Positions 34,436-43,237 of a DNA stretch of 49,022 bases are shown here, piece after piece. A model generated the notes under the pieces. The model saw only the letters and a program-made list of their open reading frames with translations. It was not told the origin of the DNA and made no database searches. Position numbers and translations under genes: made by a program. Numbering within the stretch: position 1 is the first letter of the stretch; every line of letters starts with the position of its first letter. The DNA comes from an uncultured Microbacterium sp. Its GTDB lineage: Bacteria; Actinomycetota; Actinomycetes; Actinomycetales; Microbacteriaceae. Location: positions 1-49,022 of the forward strand of contig NZ_CALTTX010000012.1 of assembly GCF_943912325.1 (NCBI RefSeq), given 5' to 3'.

Positions 34436-35413
34436 CGCGGCCTGCGCGCGCTCCTCGGCCACGCACCCGAAGCGGGCGCGGTACGCCGTCGGCGTGAGGC
34501 CGACCGAGCGCACGAAGTTCTGGCGCAGCACGGCCGCCGACGCGAATCCGCACTCCGCGGCGATGCGGTCAAGGCCGAGGTCGCTCGCCTCGAGCAGGCG
34601 TTGCGCGTGCAGCACCCGCTGGCGGCCGAGCCAGGCGGCGGGCGTTGCGCCGAGGTCGGCGCGGAAGCGCCGGGCGAACGTGCGGGGCGACATGTGGGCG
34701 CGTCGGGCGAGCTGCTCGACCGTGAGGTCGTCGCGCAGGTGTTCGAGCATCCATTCCGTCACCGGCGCGAGCGACAGGCCCGGCTCCACGGGGATCGGGG
34801 CCGCGATGAACTGCGCCTGGCCGCCGTCGCGCTGCGGCGCGACGACCATGCGGCGCGCGATGACGTTGGTCAGTTCGGCGCCGAGTTCTTGACGTAGCAG
34901 GTGCAGGCAGGCATCCAATCCCGCCGCCGTTCCGGCGCTCGTGATGATCTTGCCGTCTTGCACGTAGAGCACGTCGGGGTCCATCGAAATGCCCGGATAC
35001 ATGCGGCTCATCGTGTCGACATAGCGCCAGTGCGTCGTCGCCCGGCGGCCCTCGAGCACGCCCGCCGCCGCAAGCACGAACGCCCCCGAGCACACGCTCA
35101 GCACCCACGCATCGCGCGCGGTCGCCTCACGCACGACGCGCGCGATCTCGAGGTCGACGCGGCGCCAGCGCTCTTTCGGCACGGGGCAGATGATGACGAG
35201 GTCGGCCGTGCGCGCGAACGCGAGGTCGTTGTCGACGTTGATCGAGAAGCTGAGGCTCGAGTCCACGGCCCCCGGCTCTCGCGCGCACACGCGGAAGTCG
35301 AAGTTCGGCACGCCGTCGTCGGAGCGGTCGAGGCCGAACGCCTCGCACGCGAGACCGAACTCGAATGGCGAAAAGCCCGGCTCGACGATGCAGGCGACGG
35401 TGCGGAGGGTCAT
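34421..35413 (-). CDS. GlxA-type transcriptional regulator (DJ-1/PfpI plus AraC helix-turn-helix)
   Basis: A 330-residue regulator. Residues 1-190 form a DJ-1/PfpI-like domain (VACIVEPGFSPFEFGLACEAFG; LSVCSGAFVLAAAGVLEGRRATTHW, with Cys in the nucleophile-elbow position), and residues 225-325 the AraC/XylS DNA-binding domain (DLTVEQLARRAHMSPRTFARRFRADLGATPAAWL; IAAECGFASAAVLRQNF). Proteins of this design control amino acid, carnitine or aldehyde metabolism; the ligand here is unknown. The ATG at 35413 (MTLRTVACIV) has AGAAGAGAG upstream and is preferred to one 23 codons earlier. It is divergent from a small membrane protein gene. Confidence 0.9.
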   Translation of the reverse strand: MTLRTVACIVEPGFSPFEFGLACEAFGLDRSDDGVPNFDFRVCAREPGAVDSSLSFSINVDNDLAFARTADLVIICPVPKERWRRVDLEIARVVREATARDAWVLSVCSGAFVLAAAGVLEGRRATTHWRYVDTMSRMYPGISMDPDVLYVQDGKIITSAGTAAGLDACLHLLRQELGAELTNVIARRMVVAPQRDGGQAQFIAAPIPVEPGLSLAPVTEWMLEHLRDDLTVEQLARRAHMSPRTFARRFRADLGATPAAWLGRQRVLHAQRLLEASDLGLDRIAAECGFASAAVLRQNFVRSVGLTPTAYRARFGCVAEERAQAAVGAA

Positions 35414-35543
35414 GGGCTCTCTTCTCTCGCGGGCGGGATGCTTCGGGTCGGGGTGCTTCGGTCGGTACGGCGCGTGCGCCACCCGGCAAGTGTCACCAGG
35501 CGTGCTTCACCGTTGGCAGAAATCATACGCGCATTGGCTCACC

Positions 35544-35557
35544 TGCCACTAGTGGCA
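35544..35557. promoter_or_regulatory. 14-bp palindrome between the GlxA-type gene and the small membrane gene
   Basis: TGCCACTAGTGGCA is a perfect palindrome 16 bases before a TAGCGT -10 box. It is the only palindrome of note in the 172-bp divergent region, so it is a candidate site for the neighbouring regulator. Confidence 0.4.
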
Positions 35558-35572
35558 CTTTTGCGACAGTCA

Positions 35573-35578
35573 TAGCGT
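35573..35578 (+). promoter_or_regulatory. -10 box (TAGCGT) for the small membrane gene
   Basis: TAGCGT lies 7 bases before the ATG at 35586. Confidence 0.45.
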
Positions 35579-35585
35579 TTCTGCC

Positions 35586-36095
35586 ATGACCCCCACACAG
35601 CAGCTCGTGAACGCGATCATCGGCTTCGGCATCCTCTCGCTCGTCGCCCTCGTCTCGACGATCGTGACGCTCGCCCGCGACGGTTACGGCCGGCGCCCCA
35701 CCGACTGGTCGCGCGTCGCGCTCGACCCGCGGCGCGGTCGCCGAGAGGCGCACTCCGGTCGCAGAATGACGCTTCGGTCGCAGGATTCCGAACGGATGCT
35801 GCGACCCAAGCAACATCCTGCGACGCAAGCGCCGCCCGCCGGCGCGGCCGAAGCTCAGCGGCCGGCGCGCGCGGCGGAGCCGCGGTCGGCCTCGGCGTAC
35901 GCCGCGAGCACCCGCGCGACGTGGGCGTCGGGGTCGAAGGCCGCGGCCCCCTCCGCGGCGGCGCGCGAGGCCGCGACGACCCGGGCGGGATCGGCGGCGA
36001 GCTCGACCAGCAGCTCGGCCATCGCGGCCGGCTCGGGCGAGCTGGCGCGAACCCCCGCGACGTCGACCCCTTCGGTCAGTGCGGCATCGACATAG
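35586..36095 (+). CDS. small membrane protein whose reading frame runs on through repeat A
   Basis: The first 50 or so codons look like a genuine small membrane protein: MTPTQQLVNAIIGFGILSLV continues one hydrophobic helix (to about residue 30), then ARDGYGRRPTDWSRVALDP. The frame is then open through repeat element A (codons 58-80) and for 240 bases antisense to the glycosyltransferase gene, giving 169 codons in all. The distal part is Ala/Arg/Ser-rich and shows no domain. I suspect the native stop was lost when the repeat arrived, or that the native end differs. The helix and the promoter support a gene; the full length is doubtful. Confidence 0.4.
   Translation: MTPTQQLVNAIIGFGILSLVALVSTIVTLARDGYGRRPTDWSRVALDPRRGRREAHSGRRMTLRSQDSERMLRPKQHPATQAPPAGAAEAQRPARAAEPRSASAYAASTRATWASGSKAAAPSAAAREAATTRAGSAASSTSSSAIAAGSGELARTPATSTPSVSAAST
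35758..35824. repeat. dispersed palindromic element A, copy 3
   Basis: Half-sites GTCGCAGAAT (35758), GTCGCAGGAT (35777), ATGCTGCGAC (35796) and ATCCTGCGAC (35815), with 9-base spacers. The first spacer, GACGCTTCG, is identical to that of copy 2. It lies inside the extended reading frame of the small membrane protein and 30 bases before the glycosyltransferase stop. Confidence 0.85.
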
Positions 36096-37177
36096 AAGAC
36101 CCCACGCCGGGCGTGCAGCGCCTCGACGATCGTGACGGGCTGGTTGTCGAACCCGTTCGAGGTCAGAGCCACGAGGTGCGCGGCGCTCATGCGCTCGTGC
36201 ACCTCGGCGCGGGGCAGGCGGCCCGCGAAACGCACGGGCAGCCCCCGCGCGGCGCGCTCCGCCTCGGCGCGCAGCGGCCCCTCGCCGACGACCTCGACCT
36301 CGATCGACGCGCCGCGGGCCACGGCGATCCGCACGGCTTCGATCCATTCGAGCAGCCGCTTCTCGGGCACGAGCCGCCCGACCCACACGATCCGCAACGA
36401 ACTATCGACACCGGCGAGCGGGACCCCGGGCGACCCCGCGACCGCGAGCGCGTTCGGTACGACCGCGACGGGTGCGAGCCCCGCGGCGCGCAGCTTCTCG
36501 GCCTGGTGCGCCGACGGCGAGATCACGACACCGACGCGGGCGGCGAGACTCGCGGTCAGGCCGCGGAGCGCGGCGTCGATCGGCGCGGGGGCGAGCGGCG
36601 CCCCGTCGGGGGAGACGAAGCGGGAGGGGAAACCGCGAAGCATCCGTCCGAATCCACGCACCCCGAGCGCTCCGAGGCGCGCAACCCAGCGCGGCACTCC
36701 GCCGGGCAACGCGGCCTGCCAAAAGAACGTGTGCACCGTCTGCGCCGTCGTGAAACCGCGGCGCCGCGCGACCGAGATCGCGGCGGCCGAGAGCCCGAAC
36801 TCCGAGTGCACGTGCACGGTGTCGATGCGGCGGGCCCAGAACTCGCGGTCGAGCCGGTACCGCACGAGCGCGGTGTTGCGCTTGAGCGGCAGGTCGACGA
36901 CCGGCACGGTCGCGCGCGTCGCGATCGGGATCGCCGCCGCGCGCCCGCGCCCATCCGCCGCACTCGCGACCCACTCCTCCGGCCACCGGTCGCCAGAGCG
37001 CACGGGACCCACGATCGTGACCTCGTGCCCCGCCTGCCGCAACAGTCGCGCCTCATCGAGAAACGCGCTCTGCGCACCCCCGAGATAGGCGAGCGAATAG
37101 TCGATCACGAGCGCGATGCGCCGAGGATTCGGGATGCCGGAAGCCTCGGCATCCGTCGTCCGCGCACGCCGCGGCAT
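35855..37177 (-). CDS. GT4-type glycosyltransferase
   Basis: A 440-residue GT-B fold enzyme. The N-terminal domain has IALVIDYSLAYLGGAQSAFLD and GHEVTIVGPV (acceptor side); the C-terminal domain has LRIVWVGRLVPEKRLLEWIEA, VEVVGEGPLRAEAE and LTSNGFDNQPVTIVEAL, the segment that normally holds the nucleotide-sugar Glu pair (E-x7-E); here the first Glu position is replaced by FDNQP, and only VEAL remains. The donor and acceptor are unknown; products of such pairs in actinobacteria include glycolipids and cell-wall polysaccharides. It lies 17 bases after a second GT4 gene on the same strand, so they form an operon. Confidence 0.85.
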   Translation of the reverse strand: MPRRARTTDAEASGIPNPRRIALVIDYSLAYLGGAQSAFLDEARLLRQAGHEVTIVGPVRSGDRWPEEWVASAADGRGRAAAIPIATRATVPVVDLPLKRNTALVRYRLDREFWARRIDTVHVHSEFGLSAAAISVARRRGFTTAQTVHTFFWQAALPGGVPRWVARLGALGVRGFGRMLRGFPSRFVSPDGAPLAPAPIDAALRGLTASLAARVGVVISPSAHQAEKLRAAGLAPVAVVPNALAVAGSPGVPLAGVDSSLRIVWVGRLVPEKRLLEWIEAVRIAVARGASIEVEVVGEGPLRAEAERAARGLPVRFAGRLPRAEVHERMSAAHLVALTSNGFDNQPVTIVEALHARRGVFYVDAALTEGVDVAGVRASSPEPAAMAELLVELAADPARVVAASRAAAEGAAAFDPDAHVARVLAAYAEADRGSAARAGR

Positions 37178-37194
37178 CAGCTCTCACCCACGAT

Positions 37195-38451
37195 TCAGGC
37201 CTCGACGGGCTCGCCACGGTAGAGCCGCTCGAACGTCAGCAGCGTGCGGTCGATGTCGTGCACGATGACGCCGTCGAGGCTCGCCTGCTGCATGCGGCGG
37301 TACTCGGCGGGGTCGGCGGTCAGCACGGTGCGGAGCTTATCGGCGAGGTCCTGGTCGCTGTCGGGCGTGAACAGGTAACCGTTCTCGCCGTCGTGCACGA
37401 GGTGCGGCAGCGCCATCGCGTTCGCGGCGACGACCGGCAGGCCCGAGGCCATCGCCTCCATCGTCGCGATCGACTGCAGCTCGGCGATCGAGGGCATCGC
37501 GAAGACGCTCGCGCGCGTGTAAATGCGGCGCAGTTCGTCTTCATCGACGCGGCCGTGGAACGTCACGCGGTCGGCGAGCCCCAGCTCGGCCGCGGTCTGC
37601 TCGAGCGCTTTGCGCTGGTCGCCGCCGCCCACGATGTCGATCTTGATGTCGAGCGCCGGCACGAGAGAGGCCACGGCTCGAAGCATCCGGTCGACATTTT
37701 TCTCGCGCGTCAGCCGACCGACGAACAGCACGCGATGTTCGGTGCGCGGCGTGAGATCGGCCGTGTAATTGGATGCTCGGATCCCGCAGCTCACCGGAAT
37801 CACGCCCGAGACATCGATCGTCGCCTCGAGAAAATCGGCCGCCTTGCGCGTCGGAGTCGTCACGGCGCGCGACATCTTGAGGGTGCGCTCGGCGTCGTCC
37901 CACGCGAGCTTGACGAACACCTTGTCGAGCAGCGGCGGCAGGGTCGTGTGATCGAGGATGTTCTCGGCCATGACGTGGTTCGTCGCGATCACCGGAATGC
38001 CGCGCTTGCGCGCCTCGCGCGTGAGACCGCGGCCGAGCACGATGTGTGACTGGCTGTGCACGACATCGGGTTTGATGTCGTCGAGCACGAGCCGCGCGTA
38101 ATGCTTCGAGCGCCAGGGGAACACGAACCGCAGCCAGTCGTGCGGGTACCAGCGCCAGCTGCGCGCGCGGTGCATCGTGACGGGCTGACCCTCGACCTGC
38201 TCGACGAACGTGCCGACGTGGCGGTGGTCGCCCGCGGGCGCGAGCACGTGCACGTCATGACCGCGCTCGACGAGACCCGCCGCGAGGCGCTCGGCGAAGC
38301 GCGCCGCACCGTTGACGTCGGGCGCGAAGGTGTCGGCGCCGATCAGAATCCGCAGCGGACGAGTGGATGCCTCGGGGGCGGGGCCGTCGGCAGGCGTGCC
38401 GCTGTCGTCGGGGGTCGCGGGCGTGCCGGGGTGATCGGCGGAGGATGTCAC
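37195..38451 (-). CDS. GT4-type glycosyltransferase (mannosyltransferase-like)
   Basis: A 418-residue GT-B enzyme. RILIGADTFAPDVNGAARF is the N-terminal acceptor loop seen in GtfB/PimB-like mannosyltransferases, HSQSHIVLGRGL follows, and the C-terminal half has VLFVGRLTREKNVDRMLRA, IVGGGDQRKALEQTA and PSIAELQSIATMEAMASGLPV with the E-x7-E donor motif. It is predicted to be a cytosolic or membrane-associated transferase acting on a lipid acceptor (inference). The first 30 residues are Pro/Thr-rich and of low complexity. The GTG start lacks a close ribosome binding site, and a TACAGA box lies about 20 bases upstream. It heads the two-gene operon. Confidence 0.88.
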   Translation of the reverse strand: MTSSADHPGTPATPDDSGTPADGPAPEASTRPLRILIGADTFAPDVNGAARFAERLAAGLVERGHDVHVLAPAGDHRHVGTFVEQVEGQPVTMHRARSWRWYPHDWLRFVFPWRSKHYARLVLDDIKPDVVHSQSHIVLGRGLTREARKRGIPVIATNHVMAENILDHTTLPPLLDKVFVKLAWDDAERTLKMSRAVTTPTRKAADFLEATIDVSGVIPVSCGIRASNYTADLTPRTEHRVLFVGRLTREKNVDRMLRAVASLVPALDIKIDIVGGGDQRKALEQTAAELGLADRVTFHGRVDEDELRRIYTRASVFAMPSIAELQSIATMEAMASGLPVVAANAMALPHLVHDGENGYLFTPDSDQDLADKLRTVLTADPAEYRRMQQASLDGVIVHDIDRTLLTFERLYRGEPVEA

Positions 38452-38569
38452 GGGGGTGCGGTTCTCTCTGTAGGGGGCGCAGCGTGATCGGGCGCAGGGG
38501 TCGTGCGCGTGATTCCAGGGTAGCGGAGCGCCCTCGCTCGCCCCCGGAGGCGCTCACAGGGGCGGGCTC

Positions 38570-38575
38570 TACGCT
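38570..38575 (+). promoter_or_regulatory. -10 box (TACGCT) for the unknown gene at 38582
   Basis: TACGCT lies 6 bases before the ATG at 38582. Confidence 0.45.
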
Positions 38576-38581
38576 GGCGGC

Positions 38582-39169
38582 ATGCCGAGGCTCGCAGCAT
38601 CCGCCCCCGAATCCCTCTGGGTGCCCGTCACCGGATCGCTCGGCTTTCGCGGGCGGCGCCATCGCCGGCACGCGGTGCGGATGCTTCTCGGCCAGGGCCG
38701 CGCGGCGCTCGGCGGCGAGCCGCGCGGTCGCGGCGGACTGCTGTCGTGGGCCGTGAGTCAGGCGATTCCGCTCATGATGCGTCGCGCCGACGGACGCGTG
38801 CTCGCGTGGGTGTGGCGCGCGGACCCGGAGTTGCTCGTCGTGCTCGCGCAGATCCAAGAGGCCACTCCCCAGGTGCGCACGGCGCGCGCGATGATGCCGA
38901 TGGAGTACGACGACACCGAGCAGTTCCGCGGCGCGCTCGGCGTGGGCGAGAAGCTCGAGATGGCGATGCCCGCGCGGCCCGAGACGCCGCCGTTCGCGAC
39001 GTACACGTGGGACACGGGCACGCATCTGATCACGCTGACCGCCGTGTGCTCGTCGCGCGAGCGGTTCGGCACCGTGATCGGCGCGGTCGACGACCTCGCG
39101 CGAACGCTCCGGATCACCGACGACGTGACGGGCGGCGAGTTGCCGACGGTGCTGCGGCTCGAGCCCTGA
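38582..39169 (+). CDS. hypothetical protein
   Basis: A 195-residue protein I do not recognise. It has no signal peptide or clear membrane helix. The start (ESLWVPVTGSLGFRGRRHRRH) is basic, the middle alternates short hydrophobic strands with charged loops (LLVVLAQIQEATPQVRTARAM), and the end has WDTGTHLITLTAVCSSRERFG and VIGAVDDLARTL, suggesting a small alpha/beta domain. One cysteine is present. The leaderless-type promoter and the consistent codon use support a real gene. It stands alone, divergent from the glycosyltransferase operon. Confidence 0.65.
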   Translation: MPRLAASAPESLWVPVTGSLGFRGRRHRRHAVRMLLGQGRAALGGEPRGRGGLLSWAVSQAIPLMMRRADGRVLAWVWRADPELLVVLAQIQEATPQVRTARAMMPMEYDDTEQFRGALGVGEKLEMAMPARPETPPFATYTWDTGTHLITLTAVCSSRERFGTVIGAVDDLARTLRITDDVTGGELPTVLRLEP

Positions 39170-39211
39170 GCTGAGTAGCGCCGCTGGCGATCGGTTGCTT
39201 GCGCCTGAGTG

Positions 39212-39299
39212 TGCGCACAACGGCGGAGGTTGTGCGCGACACGCCGGGTAGCGCGCGGGGGCCGCGGCGTGTCGGCGAAAATCCCCGCCGTTGTGCGCA
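39212..39299. repeat. palindromic element B, copy 1
   Basis: Outer arms TGCGCACAACGGCGG (39212-39226) and CCGCCGTTGTGCGCA (39285-39299) are perfect over 15 bp; inner arms CGACACGCCG (39237-39246) and CGGCGTGTCG (39265-39274) are perfect over 10 bp. It lies downstream of cofC. The rest of the 204-bp gap shows no gene. Confidence 0.85.
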
Positions 39300-39373
39300 G
39301 TGCCGCGGAGCGCGCGTTGGTGGGCGACCGAGGCCGCGCGAGTGGGGTTGCGCGAGTGGGCGATGGGCACGGC

Positions 39374-40075
39374 TCAGCCGGGCAGGCGCGCGGCGAGTTC
39401 GCCCGGCCTGACCCCGAGCAGGGCCGCCGTGCGGGGGCCGAGACGACCCGCGAGCGTCGCCAGCTGGGCGGGCGTATCGACGTCAGAGCGCAGCCCCGAT
39501 TCGTCGGGCAGAGCGATCAGCACGCAGCCGAGCGCGAGATGGCGGATGAAGGATGCCTCGCCGAAAGCACTCCCCCACGGCACACCCGGCGCGGCGGTGA
39601 CGAGGGTCGACCCCGTGCCCTCGCGGTCGGCGACGACGGCGCGGGGGTGAGCCGCCGCGCGCGCGAGGGCGTCGCCGAGTTCGTGCGGATCGAGGGCGGG
39701 CAGGTCGCCGAGGAGCGCCGCGCGCGGAGCATTGAGCGGGATGGATGCCAGGGCGTGCGCGATCGCCGCATCGATCCCCCGAGGCTCGACCTCGGCGACG
39801 TGCTCGACCCGGGCGAGGTCGGCGAGGCCGACGGACGCACTCACATGGCTCGGCGGGGCAAGCGACTCAAGGCCGACCGCAACCTCGGTGTCGGCCGTGA
39901 CGACGAGCACGCGCTCGACGCCGGGAGCGCCGGCCGCGGCAGCGATCGTGTCGAGGGCGACCGCACGCGCGAGCGCGGAGCGCGGGATCGGGTGCCCCGA
40001 GGCATCCATCACCTCTCCCAATCGCGACTTGCCGGCCGGCGCACCCTTGACGGGCACCACCACGATCCACCCCAT
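39374..40075 (-). CDS. cofC: 2-phospho-L-lactate guanylyltransferase CofC (F420 biosynthesis)
   Basis: A 233-residue nucleotidyltransferase that activates 2-phospholactate (or phosphoenolpyruvate in actinobacteria) with GTP for coenzyme F420 synthesis. WIVVVPVKGAPAGKSRLGEV is the N-terminal nucleotide-binding signature with the Lys-Ser-Arg loop; LLGDLPALDPHEL holds the metal Asp; DREGTGSTLV and FGEASFIRHLAL follow the CofC pattern, and LRSDVDTPAQLATL is near the end. I chose the ATG at 40075 because GGAGGG lies 7 bases upstream; an ATG two codons earlier is too close. It is flanked on both sides by element B. No other F420 synthesis gene is in the window, but an F420-type oxidoreductase is 4 kb away. 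Confidence 0.88.
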   Translation of the reverse strand: MGWIVVVPVKGAPAGKSRLGEVMDASGHPIPRSALARAVALDTIAAAAGAPGVERVLVVTADTEVAVGLESLAPPSHVSASVGLADLARVEHVAEVEPRGIDAAIAHALASIPLNAPRAALLGDLPALDPHELGDALARAAAHPRAVVADREGTGSTLVTAAPGVPWGSAFGEASFIRHLALGCVLIALPDESGLRSDVDTPAQLATLAGRLGPRTAALLGVRPGELAARLPG

Positions 40076-40125
40076 GCTCATCCCTCCAGTCTGCCCCCGC
40101 GCCGGGCGCCACTCGCCCCCCCCCC

Positions 40126-40212
40126 GCGCACAACGGCGGGGATCCTCGGCGACACGCCGCCCACAGCGCCCGAACCCCGGCGTGTCCCCCCCCAACCTCC
40201 GCTGTTGTGCGC
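40126..40212. repeat. palindromic element B, copy 2 (inverted relative to copy 1)
   Basis: Outer arms GCGCACAACGGCGG (from 40126) and CCGCTGTTGTGCGC (40199-40212, one mismatch) enclose inner arms CGACACGCCG (40150) and CGGCGTGTC (40178). The asymmetric spacers match copy 1 only after reverse complementation (AGGTTG and GATCC/GGATC blocks change sides). It lies just upstream of cofC. Confidence 0.82.
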
Positions 40213-40234
40213 GCCCGCGCCCCGCGCCCCCACA

Positions 40235-40278
40235 CGCAACGGCCGCCGCGCCCCCGCGGGGACCCGGCGGCCGTTGCG
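40235..40278 (-). terminator. strong hairpin terminator of the pyrimidine/ABC operon
   Basis: CGCAACGGCCGCCG (40235-40248) and CGGCGGCCGTTGCG (40265-40278) are perfect 14-bp arms, and the 16-base loop holds a further CCCCGCGGGG palindrome. It starts 6 bases past the stop of the substrate-binding protein gene. No T-run follows, as is common in actinobacteria. Confidence 0.7.
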
Positions 40279-40284
40279 CGCGTG

Positions 40285-41457
40285 TTACTTGCCGCCCTCC
40301 GTGAGGGTGACATCGATCGGCGTGTAGGTGCCATCGACCGTGACGCCCTCGTCGGCGAGAGCCGCGAGCGCCTTGTCGATGTACTCGTTCGAGTACGCCG
40401 AGGCGGCCGGCTCCTTCGTGATGAGGTTCAGGCCGTCCTGGTTCTTGGCCTTGAGCGCTCCCGCGACCGTCTTGTCCCACGCGGCCTTGTCGACCTCGCC
40501 GAACTTGCCGCCCGTCCAGATGAGCTTGTTGACCTCGTTCATCTGCCAGAGCTGATGCACGGGCCCGACCGGGTACGCCGTCACGCCGGGAGCCGTCGCG
40601 GCCTTGTACGTGATGTCGGCGGCCTCTTTGGGGTTGTCGCGAGCGTACGCCCAGCCCTTGATGACGGCCTTCAAGAAGCGCACCGAGGCATCGGCGTACG
40701 CGGGGTCGTCCTTCAGGCGCTTGGTGTCGGCCCACAGGGCGTCTTGCAACATGGCGCCCTGCGTGTCTTCGTACGAGATGACGTTGATGTCGTCCATCGT
40801 GTAGAGCTTGCCCGTCGCGGGATTGACGGTCTCGAGCAGCTGCGCGAGCTCGTTGTAGGTCATGGCCTGCGCGGCATCCACGTCTTTATCGAGCAGAGCG
40901 TTCATCGAGAAGTCCTGCGTCGTGATCGAGACCTTCGTCGAGTCGAGGTTCTCGGCCGCCATCGCGGCGAAGATCTCCCACTCGTTGCCGAAGCCCCACG
41001 AGCCGATCTTCTTGCCCTCGAAGTCGACGACGCTCGTGATGCCCGAGTCCTTCCACGACACCTGGGTCGTGCCCGACTTCTGGAACACCTGCGCGATGTC
41101 GGTCAGCTCGACGCCCTGCGCCTCGAGCGTGCCGAGCACCTTCGGCACCCACGCGACGGCGAAATCGACATCGCCCGCGACTAGCGCGTCTTGCGGCACG
41201 ATGTCGCCGCCCGACGGCACGATGTCGACGGTGTCGAAGCCCTCGTCCTTGAAGAAGCCCTTCTCTTGAGCGACGAAGTAGCCCGCGAACTGCGCCTGTG
41301 GCAGCCACTGCAGCTGCAGCTTGATCGAGGTGATGGGCGTGAAATCGGCGCTCTCAGACGACGACGGTGAGCTGCTGCTCGAGCACGCGGCAAGCGCGAT
41401 CGAGGCGACGGCCACCGTGGTCACCGCGGCGAGCGCGCGGCGAATGCTGTGTCTCAT
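40285..41457 (-). CDS. ABC transporter substrate-binding lipoprotein (NMT1/THI5-like)
   Basis: A 390-residue solute-binding protein of the NMT1/THI5/SsuA type. The signal ends in the lipobox LAAC (Cys25) after SIALAA, followed by a Ser-rich linker. IKLQLQWLPQAQFAGYFVAQ is the start of the ligand domain, with KGFFKDEGFDTVDIVPSGGD and KIGSWGFGNEWEIF as typical segments. Relatives bind hydroxymethylpyrimidine, riboflavin, aliphatic sulfonates or aromatic rings; the aromatic-rich sequence and the ring-opening genes upstream suggest a pyrimidine-like ligand (inference). The ATG has GAAAGGA 5 bases upstream. It is the last gene of the operon. Confidence 0.9.
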   Translation of the reverse strand: MRHSIRRALAAVTTVAVASIALAACSSSSSPSSSESADFTPITSIKLQLQWLPQAQFAGYFVAQEKGFFKDEGFDTVDIVPSGGDIVPQDALVAGDVDFAVAWVPKVLGTLEAQGVELTDIAQVFQKSGTTQVSWKDSGITSVVDFEGKKIGSWGFGNEWEIFAAMAAENLDSTKVSITTQDFSMNALLDKDVDAAQAMTYNELAQLLETVNPATGKLYTMDDINVISYEDTQGAMLQDALWADTKRLKDDPAYADASVRFLKAVIKGWAYARDNPKEAADITYKAATAPGVTAYPVGPVHQLWQMNEVNKLIWTGGKFGEVDKAAWDKTVAGALKAKNQDGLNLITKEPAASAYSNEYIDKALAALADEGVTVDGTYTPIDVTLTEGGK

Positions 41458-41579
41458 GGTGATCCTTTCGGGTGTCGGGTGGTGCGTGAGGCGGTGGTGC
41501 TGTTCCTTCTCGGTGGAGTGGGTTTTCGGTGGATGGGTGGACAGATGAATGGGCGAGTGGATGCCGGAATGGATGCCGC
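41458..41579 (-). other. unstructured pyrimidine-rich leader of the binding-protein gene
   Basis: This 122-base stretch is the only long gap inside the operon. On the transcribed strand it consists of repeated CATCC, CCATTC and CCAC units with almost no G runs, so it would stay single-stranded. It may let the binding-protein gene be translated independently and more strongly than the membrane components. No gene is visible in it. Confidence 0.4.
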
Positions 41580-42430
41580 TCAGCCCGGCTGACGCCCCGC
41601 GCCGAGGCGCCGGGTGGCCCAGCGCTCGAGCAGCGAGGTGACGATGAAGAAGATCAGGCCGATCAGGATGCCGCCGAGCACGAACGCCCACGCGAGCGAG
41701 GCGCGGCCCGACTTGGCGTAGGTCGCGATCGCCGTGCCGATACCGTCGGCGGGGCCGCCGAAGTATTCGGCGACGAGCGCCGAGATGACGGCGAGGGATG
41801 CCGCGATCCGCACGCCCGACGACACGAGCGGCACGGCCGCAGGGAGCGCCAGCAGGCGGAACGACTGCCCCGGCGTCGCGGCCGTCGCGCGGAACAGGTC
41901 GCGCTGCACGGGCGTGGTTTGACGCAGGCCCCGCAGGGTGTTGAGGAAGACGGGGACGAACGCCGCGATCCCCGCGACGACCTGGCGGCCGAACTGGCTC
42001 GACGCGCCGAACATCGTGTTGAGGATCGGCGTGAGCGCGACGATCGGCACGACCGCGAGCGCCGCGACGAGGGGCGCCGACATGCCGTCGAACGGTCGCC
42101 ACACGGCCGCGAGCGCGGCGAGGGCGATCGCGATGAGCGAACCGGCGACGAGCCCCATGAGCGCGTTCGTGCCCGTCACGCCGATCGCTTCGGCTATGAT
42201 CCCGAAGCGCGCGGTGAACTCCGTCAGGATCGCGAGAGGCCCGGGCAGCATGCGGGGGGCGGCGCCCGAAGCGACCCAGCCCGCCCAGAGTGCGAGGCCC
42301 ACGGCTCCCACGACGAGGGGCGCGGCGACGCGGGCCCAGGCCGGAGGCATCCATTCGGCTCCCGAACCACGCGAGCCACGAGACCCGCGCAACCCCGCCC
42401 GCGCGCCCGGCGCGATGCCCGAACCGGCAC

Positions 42431-42434
<4 letters not shown>
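41580..42434 (-). CDS. ABC transporter permease (SsuC/ThiX-like), second of two
   Basis: A 284-residue inner-membrane permease with about six helices. The first 28 residues are a Gly/Arg/Ser repeat-like extension (GLRGSRGSRGSG), unusual for the family. LPGPLAILTEF and TPILNTMFGASSQFGRQVVAG are family-typical, and the EAA-type coupling loop is RATAATPGQSFRLLALPAAVPLV. It would form the channel with the permease encoded two genes upstream. Its ATG overlaps the stop of the ATPase gene as ATGA. Confidence 0.88.
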
Positions 42435-43233
<799 letters not shown>

Positions 43234-43237
<4 letters not shown>

